64,000 nucleotides of DNA, taken from Bursaphelenchus xylophilus (lineage: Eukaryota > Nematoda > Chromadorea > Rhabditida > Aphelenchoididae). Positions 1 through 11,897 of the stretch are shown one piece after another. A program made the translations under genes and the position numbers. The stretch's first letter is position 1. Each line of letters starts with the position of its first letter. The notes under the pieces were generated by a model. The model saw only the letters and a program-made list of their open reading frames with translations. It did no database searches and was not told the DNA's origin. The stretch is taken from positions 2,728,001 to 2,792,000 of the forward strand of contig CAJFCV020000005.1 in the NCBI GenBank assembly GCA_904066235.2, in the 5' to 3' direction.

Positions 1-225
1 TCAAATTTCTAAAATTCAAGCAAAAAATATGAGTTCCTGGTAATGCCCGTATTTTACAAATTATTTTTTTATACGATTTCCTACATTTTTTACATTCACT
101 TCCGCATTCTATCTATGTAACATTTTGTAACATCCTGTCCCATTTTTGATCGTATTTTGAAAGCTGCCAAGCTCTGTTTCCAAAATGCGGGGAATGCCTT
201 TGAAAGGCAGTTTTTATATACTTTT
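1..225 (+). repeat. Family J dispersed repeat, copy 1 (cut by window edge)
   Basis: Shares TGCCCGTATTTTACAAA, CACTTCCGCATTCTAT, and CCAAAATGCGGGGAATGCC with the copy at 4122-4395, in the same order and strand. Confidence 0.8.
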
Positions 226-679
226 ATAAACGACTTTACAAACGCACTAGTAACATGCATATTGATTTTTTTACTATTTTTTAAAAAATTTGTTTGGAAT
301 TTCCTTGATTTTTGAATTCAAGAAAATTTTGCTGACTAATTCCTTGTATGCGAATTGTAAGACGTTTTAATTGAAACGCTATGAGAAGTCTCTGATTCAT
401 GAGTTCAAAGAAAATTTTTGTCCCGTTAATTAGTTTGTTTTAGCTAAATAATGACTGGTTTTCGTGGGGTATAAAAGGTTTGGAATTTGCGCTGTCTGGC
501 ATTTTGATGTCAAGCCCTTTTATCTCTGGCATTTCAAATTTTTGGTCTTTTAACAACGGGATTTTTTGAATTTTTTTTTTGTTTTTTACTGTGTGATTTT
601 GTTTACAGTGTAATATCGGCCAATTAGGAAGTGCTTTTTGATCGTTTGTCCATCCGAATCCGACTCCTTCTGTCCTTTC

Positions 680-718
680 AAAATGATGTCCGAACATTCT
701 GCAAACTCCTACCCATTG
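680..718 (+). CDS. Candidate alternative first exon (tentative)
   Basis: An ATG at 680-682 opens 13 codons (MMSEHSANSYPLM) ending in phase 0 at GATG|GTGAGTCC, a good donor. Phase 0 is what zinc transporter exon 2 accepts. Worm zinc transporters of this kind can use alternative first exons. Distance (18.6 kb) and lack of conservation data make this weak. Confidence 0.15.
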
Positions 719-949
719 ATGGTGAGTCCATTGTTTTTTCTGGCCGTTTTTCTCGTTGACCTTTGAAAATGGTGCTGTTTAAGTTTGTATATTTATTTTT
801 GGCAATAAATTATAATCTCGCGGTAAACTAAAATTTTAAATTTTTTTCTTCTTTTCGAGAGAGCACACAAAATTGGGAGAGTCGAAAAGACGACAAAACG
901 GGTTTTCGTTTAAAAATTGTTTGTGTCCGCCAGGAAAAATCGAATTTTT

Positions 950-1570
950 TGCGGGCGCACACTTGCGGGCAACCACTTTGCGGGCAGCCAGTTTGCGGGC
1001 AAATTTTTTGCGGGCAGCCACTTTGCGGGCAGCCGACATTTGCGGCCAGCGCCGGCATTTGCGGGCAGCCTGGGACATTTGCGGGCAGGGTCGACACTTG
1101 CGGGCAGCCTGGAAGATTTGCGGGCAGCCGACATTTGCGGGCAACCGACACCTGTTTGTGAGAGTAACAGGGTGGACGTGCAAAAATTACTATGATATTT
1201 TGGAAATTTCCCGACATTTGCGGGCAGCCGACATTTGCGGGCAATCGGCGCTTGAGGATAACAAGGTGGAGGTGGAAAATTACTTCGATATTTTGGAAGT
1301 TTTCCGACATTTGCGGGCAGGCAATACTTGCGGGAAACCGACATTTGCGGGCAACAGTTCCAAAAGTTCCTATACAGTCTGTGTCATTGTCTTTTCCTGT
1401 TGCCTGCAAATGTCGGTTGCCCGCAAGTGTCCCAGGCTGCCCGCAAGTGTCTCAGCTGCCCGCAAATGTTTCAGCTGCCCGCAAATGTGACCCCCCCAAA
1501 TTTTGCCCGCAAAGTGGCTGCCCGCAAAAAATTTGCCCGCAAACTGGTTGCCCGCAAGTGTCGCGACGCC
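950..1570. repeat. Family F fold-back array of TTGCGGGCA units
   Basis: About 16 forward units (TTTGCGGGCAGCC and variants) lie between 955 and 1360, and about 9 reverse-complement units (CTGCCCGCAAATG) between 1400 and 1565, spaced about 12-23 bp. The outer arms also match each other in order, so the whole is a large imperfect hairpin. The overlapping reading frames repeat ATLRAAS or RHLRAA and are artefacts. Confidence 0.9.
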
Positions 1571-1597
1571 GAATTTTGGTAAGGAAAACTAAACTTG

Positions 1598-1739
1598 TCA
1601 GTCTGTCGGGAAAATAATGAGTACTCTGTGCCATCGAAAATGGCGTTGCCGCATAGAAAATGAATTGTGTCGGGGAAAACTCAAATTGCTTTTCACTTTT
1701 TACTTCAGCGATCGGCGCAACGACATTCTGCTCATTATG
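1598..1739 (+). mobile_element. Family A MITE, right-truncated
   Basis: Starts CAGTCTGTCGGGAAAATAATGAG and keeps the body to TCTGCTCATTATG, but lacks the terminal CCCGACAGACTG. It abuts the family F array. Confidence 0.75.
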
Positions 1740-2276
1740 AATTTAAAAAATCCTATCCTGGCACTTTGAGTACAAGTTGGGCCAATCAAAACGAGTAATT
1801 TTTTCTTTGAATTTCTCCGCGGAGACTCCGCCGATTTTCCCAAAATTTAGATTTTTCTGGAGCTGAGACCCGCCATTTTCAACCGATTGAGTTTCAAAAA
1901 TATATATTTTGAGTTGACCTTTCTATGTCTTCCCAAAGTTTTGAAGAATTATTTTCGAACCGAAACCGCCAAATTTTTGGAACGATTTTGAAAACTTGGT
2001 CGTTTTTTCGAGTTTTTTAGTGAAATTTTCTTCGTCTTACCTGAGATAATTATGTATGTTAGTCGAAGAGATATCGGTGTCATTGGGCAGTAGTTCAAAT
2101 GCCCAGCCTCTTACTTTAAAGCATCTTTTTAAAGTCATCACGTTTTCCTCCGCAGGAAGTAAAACGTGATGACTTTTCAATGGGGGGAATCTCGCACCTA
2201 ACCACGTGGTTGAACTTGAAAATTTTTCATGATAACCCGTTTTAACGATCGTTAATTTACTCATTTACTTGGATTT

Positions 2277-2430
2277 CAGTCTGTAGGGAAAATAATGAGC
2301 CCTCTGTCGCATCGAAAATCGCATCGCCGCCAAGAAAACGAACTGTGTCGCGGAAAAATCAAATTGCTTTTCACTTCAGCGACGCTATTGCCGCAACGAC
2401 ATTGTGCTCATTATTTTTCAGACAGACTGA
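2277..2430 (+). mobile_element. Family A MITE, about 155 bp
   Basis: Palindromic element. The left end CAGTCTGTAGGGAAAATAATGAG pairs with the right end CTCATTATTTTTCAGACAGACTG, and the centre GCATCGCCGCC / TTCACTTCAGCGACGC also folds back. Confidence 0.85.
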
Positions 2431-2431
2431 T

Positions 2432-2565
2432 ATCGCACATAAAAATTTATTTTCCGTGTTCAACAAAAATGGCAAATTTGTTATTTTTTCTAAAATTCAA
2501 ACTAAAAAATTTCGAATTTACAGTCATGCCCGTATTTTACAAATAATATTTTTGTAAGATTTCCT
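2432..2565 (+). repeat. Family J, copy 2 (partial)
   Basis: Left half only: CACATAAAAATTT, TTTTTTCTAAAATTCAAAC and TGCCCGTATTTTACAAA. It directly follows a family A element, as at 4120. Confidence 0.7.
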
Positions 2566-3212
2566 ACTAATTTGTGCTCATTATTTTCCCGGCAGACTGA
2601 TATAAGTCTCCTGCAAGGTCTAAAAAATTGTTTTTACATAGCCAACTTCTACTACACAAAAAATTTTTTTTTGAGAAATCCAAATTTTCAAATATTATAT
2701 ATTTTTCACTATAGCCCATAATCTTCCTCCTAGTACATAAATTTTCAAAAATCCCCGGGAATCCCTTCGAAAGTTCTTCGAAATTTCAAAAATCCCATTT
2801 CTCGTGACGTCGCCATTTTTCGAATTCCGTGGCATTCTTGTTTCCGTATAATCGGCGATCTGACCATAAAAAACTCGAGAATTCGCGTGAGTTTTTAGAG
2901 AAAATTGTTCAATCGCGCGTCAAATCTGGCGCGTTTCGTCGATGAAGCGGTATTTTGGTGTTGCGGGGAGCGCGGGGATGTTCGTCAGGGAACTTTGATT
3001 TTATTTTAAGCAGGAGTTTATGTTGTATTTTAGGCAATTGGAGGCTTTTATGATAATTTATATTGTTTTAGCCATTGATTTTTTTTTAAATTACAAGTAA
3101 AAATCGCAAAGTTGCGCAATTTTTTGAAACTGAAAAATTAGTAAAACCGTTTGCAAAAAAAACCGCCTCGGGCACGATTCGGAAATCTTGCTAAAATTGG
3201 CCATAATTCTAT

Positions 3213-3336
3213 TGGTCTGTCGGGAAAAAAATAGGAAGTGAAAAAAAATTGATTTTTCCCGACATAATTCATTTTCTCGGCAGCGAAGCAATTTTTCGAT
3301 GCCACAGAGTGCTCATTATTTTCCCGACAGACTGAT
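3213..3336 (-). mobile_element. Family A MITE
   Basis: Right part reads TTCATTTTCTCGGC ... GCTCATTATTTTCCCG, the reverse of copy 2277. The left part is diverged but keeps GGTCTGTCGGGAAA. Confidence 0.75.
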
Positions 3337-3770
3337 ATTGTCTTAATTTTTCTTCAACGCAGCCGGCAATTCTAATATAGCTCTATAATCTGCAGCAGCC
3401 ACAGTGATTTTTAGATTTAAAGCCGCCCATTACGCAGCTCTCTTTTGAAATTTTAAAATACGTTGTCTTTTAGGTCCATGTCCAAAATTTTGACAAAATA
3501 ATCTTCTTTGTTTTTCACTTGAAATTTGCAAGGAAACCTTCTTTTTTTGAATGTTTCTCGCCTTATCGATAAAGCTATTTAGTTGAATTTATAGCCGGTC
3601 AAGTCAAGCCTCTGTACAACAAAATTCAAGTATATAACTATTGAGACTTTTGAATGCTTTGTTATATGCAGGTTTTTTGGGAGTCTCGCCTACTCAGAAG
3701 GACAATGCTTTTGAAAAGCGCGAGCTAAAATTTTATGAGGTTTTTTGTGGCCTTTCTTTAATCCTTATAT

Positions 3771-3927
3771 AAGTCTGTCGGAAAAATAACGGCGGATCGT
3801 CGCGCCTCGGAATCGTCCGTCATCGCTTTGCGACGGCTGCCGAAGCTGGAGATCTGGTGCGCGATAGAGGCGAGGCGAGATCTTTTGCTGCGACGATCCG
3901 CCGTTATTTTTTCGACAGACTGATATA
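3771..3927. mobile_element. Family A MITE, variant core
   Basis: Same CTGTCGG...CGACAGACTG ends, but the interior reads TAACGGCGGATCGTCGCGCC, with its complement near the other end. Matches 18765-18918. Confidence 0.85.
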
Positions 3928-3965
3928 AGGATTAAAAGAAAACTCTCGAGATCCTGCTTGGACAA

Positions 3966-4120
3966 TCAATCTGCCGGGAAAATAATGAACACTCTGTCGC
4001 TTCGAAAATCGCATCACCGCCGGGAAAATGAACTGTGTCGCGGTCAAATCAAATTTCATTTCTCTTCAGCGGCATGATCGGCGAAAGCGCCGTTGTGCTC
4101 TTTATTTTCCCGACAGACTG
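3966..4120 (+). mobile_element. Family A MITE
   Basis: Ends CTGCCGGGAAAATAATGA and TTTATTTTCCCGACAGACTG; standard core with GCATCACCGCCGGGAAAATG. Followed directly by family J. Confidence 0.8.
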
Positions 4121-4121
4121 A

Positions 4122-4395
4122 CACTGTACATAAAAATTTCTTTTGTGTGATCATCAGAAATTGCAAATTCGTTATATTTTCTAAAATTCAGACTGAAAAA
4201 TTTTTGAATCCTAGATGCCCGTATTTTACAAAAAAATATTTTTATAAGATTTTCTACATTTTTTCCACTCACTTCCGCATTCTATTCTGCATATTTTTTT
4301 GTAACACTCTTTCCCATTTTTGATCGTTTTTCGAAAGCTGCCGAGCCCTGTTTCCAAAATGCGGGGAATGCCGTTGAAAGGCGGTTTTTATTTAT
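4122..4395 (+). repeat. Family J, copy 3
   Basis: Longest copy. It also starts at the end of a family A element. Includes GAAAGCTGCCGAG and TGCGGGGAATGCC at its 3' side. Confidence 0.8.
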
Positions 4396-5053
4396 GTCAA
4401 GGGTATCAGTTTTTTTTGAGCGAGGGGGGATTAGCCGGTTCCCCCCACACAACTGGATAACCTTAACCTCTGATAGTTGAAACAGATCGGATTTTTAAGA
4501 TCTTTGAAAAAAGAAATTTTTGGTGACATTTGAAACAAATCGTATTATTTTCCTGTTTTAAAAAAATTGACTTTCTTTCTGCTGCGGCTGAAAGAATGAG
4601 GGTGAAAAATCTGCTTTTCTGTTACCTTATACTACTCGTATAAGGTCCCGATGCGGCGGTATGACTGTCTTGAGACAATTCTGCGACCATAATTGATATA
4701 TTAGAAACCTAATATTATACATTTATAAGACTGATAACCCACACCAAAAAAAAAAAATAACTTTTTTTGCAGATTTTTACCGTAATTTTTTCCTCAAGAA
4801 ACAGTTTTTCATCTTGAGTGTCTCGATGAAAAACAAATTTTAGTTGGGATTCTGACTCCTAGTAGCGTCTAAAAACACCAAAGTCGAAGTGCTTTTGGCT
4901 TTATTCCGTAAGTTGTGGCCAACTTTCCCAACCTGCCCAAACTTTTGACGTACGTATTTTAAAAAAATTTTTTAAACCAACGAGCTTTCTGATTTCCACA
5001 GCTTTTTCCGGTCAGCTGAAAGCGTCATCTAGGAATATTTTACACATGGCTTA
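4396..5053. other. Gene-free DNA
   Basis: AT-rich. The stretch at about 5000-5053 recurs (reverse) at 24870-24915 next to another family C copy. Confidence 0.4.
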
Positions 5054-5501
5054 CAAGGGAAGTACCCCAAGTGCGACGCTTAGATTTTCCTTAAATTTTG
5101 CACACACGTCGGGCATAGACTAGATATCAATTTCTGAAGGTTTTAGCACGCGCTTTTCAGGCGCCGCCGAGATATTGGACGATCTTCGCGGCCGAGAGAG
5201 TACGCTAAACGCGGAGAGCGGTCAGAGTGAAAAACGCTTTTTGGCTATAACTTTGGCAGTTTAGTGCGGAAAATTTTGATTTTTTGCAGAAACATTATCC
5301 TCTACGGTAGAAATAGGCATGAAACTTTTCGCGCCAAAATTCGGCAAAAATTGCCAAATTTTCGCCAACTTTCGATCTAAAAACTCGGTTGTTTTTGCAA
5401 AGCGCGAGCTAGGATTCTCGCATCTGTCTTAGAAAAAGATATTCTAAATTTGTGCCAAGTTTCATCAAAATCCGAGCGTCGCACTTGGGGTACTTCCCCT
5501 G
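5054..5501 (+). mobile_element. Family C TIR element, 448 bp
   Basis: CAAGGGAAGTACCCCAAGTG at the left and CACTTGGGGTACTTCCCCTG at the right, with TTA on both sides as target duplication. The inner TIR continues as CGACGCTCAGATTTT. No coding capacity. Degenerate copies of the same body lie at 6316-6700, 8190-8400, 8745-8830 (reverse), 31286-31430 and 45540-45690. Confidence 0.9.
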
Positions 5502-6315
5502 TTAGAATAAAAGACTGTAAATTTTAGATTATTTTTATTCAATTCTGTTCGCCCCGAATCAAATTTTACTTCTTGCAAGTTCTGAAATCGTTTTTTTTTT
5601 GCTATGTTTGCTTCACTCCTTGTAGAGGAGTTTCATTGTGAAAACTGCTGTTCTGAGGTCTGTAAATTTATTGTTCACAAGTCTGTTTTTATCTTTTCCT
5701 ATTTCAAAGATGACTTTTTGTTTACGTTTTTCCTGTAGTATTCTCCGCTGCAACATTACAAAATGTCATCTCAAATCATCATCGGTGGGAGGGAGTGCAG
5801 ATCGCGTACATTTTTAGAATTTTGGGGTCAAATCGAGTTGCTTTTTTTAGGATTATTGTGCATAAGAGAAAGTGTTTTCTTGAGCTTGTAAAGGAAATTG
5901 GAACATTATTTTTTTAGGGTATTTTTAGCAACTATAATAGTACAGTATAGTACAGTACTGTGGTCAAAAAAATGTTCATATTTTTTAAGGGCAGGGACCA
6001 AGAATAACCGTATTTTACCGTCAAATACTTCTATTGAATGGACTTTTATATTCACTATCAAACAACAAACGTCAATAATTTCATGCCTGTTTTATGCCGG
6101 AAGGAAGATAGGACAAAAACATTCTTTACGGAACTCCAATTAAATCCGCAATTACGCCCACTTTTAATGATAAGCTTGCACTTGACCAGGAAAGTAGCCT
6201 CAATTATTTAGTTCTTGTTTTTTTACTATTTTTAGATGCAATTTTTGTCCGCAACACTCTCTACCAAGAGAGTTCAGCGACAAGATTTCTTGGCTAACAG
6301 AAAAAGCACTTCTTT

Positions 6316-6700
6316 CAAGGGAAAGTACCATAATTGCGACGCTCAGATTTTCTTTAAATTTTGCATTCATTTTGGACATTGATCACAAATCAATTACAGA
6401 AACTTTTAGCACTCGCTTTACAAAGGCAGTCAAGAATTTCAACAAACTTTCGGGCCGAGAGAAAAAAGGAAACAGGTAGAGCGGTCAGGGAGAAAACAAT
6501 TTTTGGCCATAACTTTACTAGTTTCATGCGGAAAAAAAATAATTTTTCTGGGAACATTACCTTTGATGGCAGAAATATGCATGAAACTTTTCATGCCAGA
6601 ATTTGCAAAAAAAGATTTTTACCAAATCTCGAGCTAAAAATCTCGGTCGTTTCTGCAAGCTGTGAGCTAGGAGCCTTGTATATATTTATCTTTAAAAAAG
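6316..6700 (+). mobile_element. Family C, degenerate copy
   Basis: CAAGGGAAAGTACCATAATTGCGACGCTCAG and much of the body align with 5054-5501; the right terminus is gone. Confidence 0.7.
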
Positions 6701-9700
6701 TTATTTTAAAATTTTGATAGCCTTAAACTTGCAAGCCAAAAATTGGAAGTATGTCTTTTTTGACATGTTCCGGTCAAAAAAATTCGATAATTTCTGAAAA
6801 ACAAGAGCAAGATGTCTTGCTGTCTTGCCTATTTCTGACAAAATTGTGCTGTAAATTCGCCCTATCTTTTATCCAATTCTGTGCGCACATCGTCAAAGGC
6901 AGTTTTAAAGGTAATTTTTCTTCATACCTTTGCCAGATTTGGGTGCCTTTTTTTAATGAAAAAGCTATGGCGCCAGATTCACGTATTTTAAAAATTTTAT
7001 TCATAAACCTTTTCTACACTACAGTAGCCTAACGTAACGCTGATAATTGACTTATTTGCACCTGCTTTTCACATTGTTTTCACTCCAAATTTCACCACGG
7101 TGTTACAGATTTTTTTACAGTCAAATTTGAGGTCAGACTCTGTTGATTCCGTGACGTCATCGAATTAACTGTGAGAAAAAAATCTTGTGAATTTTCAAGG
7201 ATTTTTTTGAGACGTTTTTCTGCTCTTTGTAAGACTTTTTTTCCAAAATAAAAACTATTTTTGGAATGTATCAAAAAAGGAATTTTTTTGAAATTTGATT
7301 CGATTTGTTATACCAGCAGCACTTTTTTTTGTGTTTATATTTTGACTGCGAAGAGAAAATATTGTAATCGTAATAAGCGTATGATAAACATGAACAGCTG
7401 GGTATCTATCTTTCAAAAATTTTTTTCTATTTTTTGCAAAATTTTTGTCTAAAATTGCTGTAAACGGCTTTTTCAATCCCACTAAAAAATTTGTTTTATT
7501 ATTTTCACATGTATAAAATACTATTCTTTCGTTCGCAAACCATTTTTTGCAAGTTTGCCGGCTTGCAACAGAATGCCAAGATTTTTCAAAGTTGGCGGGA
7601 AATTTGAATTTTCAAATTTTAGGATGGTTTTTGAGGCTTTTAAGATGGTGTACAGTAATTTTTAGCATTTTTTTTGTTTTCTGAACTATTTTTTAGATCA
7701 TTTTTTAGCTTTCTTTTCCATTGCTTTGTCGTGAAACAGAATGCCAAAAAATAGGCATCTTATGTATATTCCATCAAAAAATTTTCAAATCTCTTAATTT
7801 TTTAATAGACGCTCTAAATAGAAAACCGTATTTTACAATTTTCAAGCGTATTTTACATTGTATTTCCGAAAAATATCCATTTTTGATATTGTTTTTTGTT
7901 TTTGAAATTTTTTCAATTCAACTGCTGACTCAAATTAACTTAAATCTTTTATTTTGCAAAATTTCCCAACCTTTTTCAAGTTCATGAACGAAAAACATTG
8001 CGTTCGTTTCGATTTTCCGCTGCCTCAAAACACAACTCAAAGCAAAAAGCATTACACTATCTTTGAATGATCACGTTGACTGCAACGTCTCCTTCTACGG
8101 CAGTTTTCCGTTCATTTTTAACTTTTCTTTTCATCGATTCTTATGAAATTTGATGTTTTCGAAAGAAAAATTTATATTTTCAGTGCGTATTTTTTAGTTA
8201 AATTTTGCATACAAGTTGGGCGTAGGCCACACTTCAACTCCTGAAAATTGTAGCTCCCACTTTGAAGGAGCAGGCATCAAACGATCTCTGTTACTGAGAG
8301 AGTACGCAAAATTCGGAGGGCAGTCAGAGATTGGAGACATATGACTTCTTTCGGTCATATCTCTGCCAATTTTGCGATGAAAAAATCAGTGCTGCATACA
8401 AGTGTGGTTCAGCAGGCCCCCAACCTTATTTCAAGCATTTCTCCGCCAATAATGCTTCAATTTCTATAAAATTTATATCAAATTAAAGCTGAGGTACCCC
8501 GTTTTTTGTCCACCAAATATGACATGCTCAAGTTTGTGGAGGCCCCCGTACTGACCTTTGACATTTTCATTCCAAATTTTTGAGCACGAAATCGGTGAAA
8601 CTTAGAAAATTTGGACTCCCTCGGGCCGGGGCCGAAGAAAAAATGGTAAAGGGGACCAAGGTTGACTTTGATTTTCTATGATTTTTTACGCGGTAACCCC
8701 TCCCCTCCAGGCAATCTCATCCTCTAAATTTTCGGTCAGCTACGACTCTGGGCTTGATCGTGGCAAAAAAAGCGGTTTTCTCTCTGACCGCTCTCCGCAT
8801 TTGGCTGACTCTCTCGACGAAAAAGATCGTTGATTATCTTGGCTTGAAGTACCAAACACATTAGTAATTTTTGTATGTATATCGTCTAAAAACAAGGAAT
8901 GTTCGAATTGTAAAGAAAAGCTGAAAATTGCAGTTTTATTAATATTTTTTTGCAATGCCAAAACGTTATAAGACAAAATGATCGCAAAAATTTAAAGTCT
9001 TCTTTTTATTCGCTAACTTTTTTTAACAACAAAAGTGCAAGCCAATTTTCTGATTCATATAAACCAACTTATTAATCATCATTCCTACCCAATTTCCCCA
9101 TTGACTTTTTGCTCTTTCCCTAGTTCCGTAACTCCTTTCTTACTGTACTTTTTTCAACCCGTATTCCATGAAATTACTCATGTTTTAATTTTTAATTCAA
9201 AAATCAAAAAATAATTGCAAATTTAACGATTTCCCACCAAATTTCGCAGTGAATTGAGTGCTTTACAGTCTCAAAGTTTCCCCATTCCTCATAAAAACCG
9301 AATCAGCAATCTTTGACAGTCGGAGTCAGCAGCCAATTGCCCCTCCATTAATGAGGGTTTTATGGCGCTATAAGCGAGTATAAAGTCATAAGCGGGAAGG
9401 TGGCGGTAGCGACTACAATAATGCTTCAAGGTGATTGACTTTTGGGTTGGCGGAAGCGACTGTGACGGGACTTTGAATAGGACGAATTGAGTGGGACGGG
9501 AAGGGGTAATATGTCCCTATTTTGGATATTGTAAACTAGTTCATTTTTCCAATAAGTTATTGGGCGAAAAGTCACTTCGATGAAGACGTTTTCTGGCTTG
9601 AAAAAAATGCTGCTTTTGAATCGCGCTTTTCACAAAATTTCCTATTTTTTTCAATTTTTTTGTCTGTTGTATCGATAAAAACCGAGAGAAATAATAGCGA

Positions 9701-9862
9701 AATTCTGCATGTATGCTGATGTTAATCCTTTCTGAAAGTCGCCGAACTGAAAAAAAAATATGAAAACATAACATGTTGAGAAAAAGGAGAGAAATCTCAA
9801 AGGACTATTTTGCCCAATTTAGGTTGGTAAAATACGGTGTGCAGCCTTTCGAAAATTCGCTG
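6700..9862. other. Gene-free AT-rich DNA
   Basis: Decayed family C pieces at 8190-8400 and 8745-8830. 9240-9500 is repeat-poor and less AT-rich. Three exact or near CGTATTTTAC sites. No coding signal. Confidence 0.4.
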
Positions 9863-10002
9863 GACTGAAATCGGCGACATGCACTGTGCAAAAAACAAAA
9901 ATTTTCTTTGCACCGTGCAGTAGGCTTTTTTTGGCTGTCGCTCTCATCCTGATTTTTTTCGCACAGTGCAAACGCCAAAAATCAGTCCGGCGACTTTCCG
10001 GA
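9863..10002 (+). repeat. Family E module (three GCAC-N-GTGC sites)
   Basis: About 140-bp unit with CGGCGACATGCACTGTGC, CTTTGCACCGTGCAGTAGGC, GGCTGTCGC and GCACAGTGCAAACGCC, ending AATCAGTCCGGCGAC. Same layout at 17690, 19695, 42580 and 43141. Confidence 0.8.
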
Positions 10003-10928
10003 AGGAGTAGCAATTATCGACCTTGTTTTTGCGGCTGAAGAGAAAAAAAACTTTTTTTTTGACATTTCGTTACAGAGCGACCCAAAAAATGGAAACTTTT
10101 TTCCATGGGTCCTACCACGAAAACCTTGAGATGTAGCCAAATAATTTTTTCATCGTTAAATTCTCCACATGTCATTAGAAGTGTTCTATGATACTGATAT
10201 CGATCACTGCTTTGGCTAAATTTGTTTAGTTAACTGAAATATGATTATAAATATGAGTTTCCATTTTTTGGGCCACCCTTTAGTAGTTGTACTGGCCTTT
10301 TTAAACAAAATTTTTTTCCCGCCCCACACATTTTTCTACCCAATACTATTATTTTTTGTCATAAAAAGTTCTTTTTTTACAATGCGATTTATAAATAGTA
10401 AGTTCATAAAACCAATTGTTTTGTTTTGTTTAGAGTTATAATATATAATACATCAAACATGCGCAAGTGCATCATTGTCATCATTTAAGGCTTAAAACGC
10501 AAAGATCGGTGGTCTCCGTGACATTCTCGGTCATCTTAAACTGTGTCCTTTACACAAGTTATTCATTTCGTTATGAGAAATTGCTTTTCCCGTTTGGGAA
10601 AAGTAATCATTTCCAGTTTTCTTTCGGGTCGATGGGATCTTTGCGTTTTATAGTGCGGAAAGTTGTTGATTCCTAGGTTATTTACCCAATATGGCCTATC
10701 AAAGAGGATTTTTATGGTCCTTTTTTGACGGAGGAACTATCTCGTATTTTACAATAAGATCTCAGCTAATTTTTTTATTTTTTTAGAATTTTGTTTACCT
10801 TCTTTATCATCCTTTTTTATTTATCAAGTTATTGAAGTTTTAACTTCAATAAAACGTACTTTACAAGCTTGAAAAAATAGAAAAATCAAAAAGCGATAAG
10901 CAGAGATAATCAAACAAGGTAATTATCA

Positions 10929-11081
10929 TTCTGTCGGGAAAATAGTGAGCACTCTGTCGCTTCAAAAATCGCATCGCCGCCGAGGAAATGAACTGTGTTG
11001 CGGCAAAATCAAGTTGATTTTCACTTCAATGACACCATCGGCAGAGCGACATTTTTCTCATTATTTTCCCGACAGACTGAT
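10929..11081 (+). mobile_element. Family A MITE
   Basis: CTGTCGGGAAAATAGTGAGC to TCATTATTTTCCCGACAGAC with the standard core. Confidence 0.85.
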
Positions 11082-11643
11082 ACTTATTGTTAGGGTAGCG
11101 TTTCCAAGGTCCTGCACAGTCATTTTTGAATAGAGCTTTTACGGGGCTTGTGTGGTGTCTGAAGAATAGTAGACACAAGTTAGAAGGAAGGTTTATTGAG
11201 ACCACCACACACAAAGAAAGAGAAATGAGATTCATCTTCTAATTGATGACGAGACATAGCTTTTATATGACTTGGTTTATGCTAATTTCTGTGGGAATTG
11301 TGGAGGCTTTTGAGGCTTCACAACAGCTTGGAGCACAAAATTCCCAAAACAGCTTTTTTGCTTATTGTACCGTTAACAATGGAAAGAAATTATGGTGGCA
11401 TTTTACATGTATTATACATACATGTACACAGTGGTAATCATTTTAATGTCATCATTTTTGCCGCCTTTGTTTTCGCGACTGGAGACAAAAAAGACTTTTT
11501 TGGAAATTTCGCCGTAAAAATCGCGTTTCAAAAGAAGCTGTAGTGTTTATTAAGACATTTGGGAGATTTTAACTAACGCTTTGCAAAACCTCAAGCTATT
11601 GGACCTTATTTATCAGGTCTCACATCCGAAGCGTTTCTCTTTC

Positions 11644-11897
11644 TACGATTATGGACCTGATCCAGTGGCAAAAAACGTATCATTTTGCATCCGGGAAGCG
11701 TCAAAAATGCGGCAAAATGCTTCCCTCTTCAAATGAAAAAACTTTGTTTTGAACAACGCGCTTTTCCCTCACAAAAAATACGGCGCGCTTTTGAAATCGG
11801 AGTTTTTTCACTTGGAGAGGGAGGTATTTTGCCACTTTTATGATACTTCCCGGATGCAAAATGGTACGTTTTTTGCCAATGGATCAGGTCCCCCACT
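11644..11897. mobile_element. Family B TA-element, diverged
   Basis: TGGACCTGATCCAGTGGC to ATGGATCAGGTCCCCCACT; palindromic body with TTTTGCATCCGGGAAG / CTTCCCGGATGCAAAA. Confidence 0.8.

Noticed and set aside
440..697. 85-codon minus-strand frame behind a TTTGCAG
   Set aside because: Possible last exon, but no partner exon with fitting phase and the second half is low complexity.
873..1490. 205-codon open frame on the plus strand
   Set aside because: It is the translation of the TTGCGGGCA array (ATLRAAS, RHLRAA).
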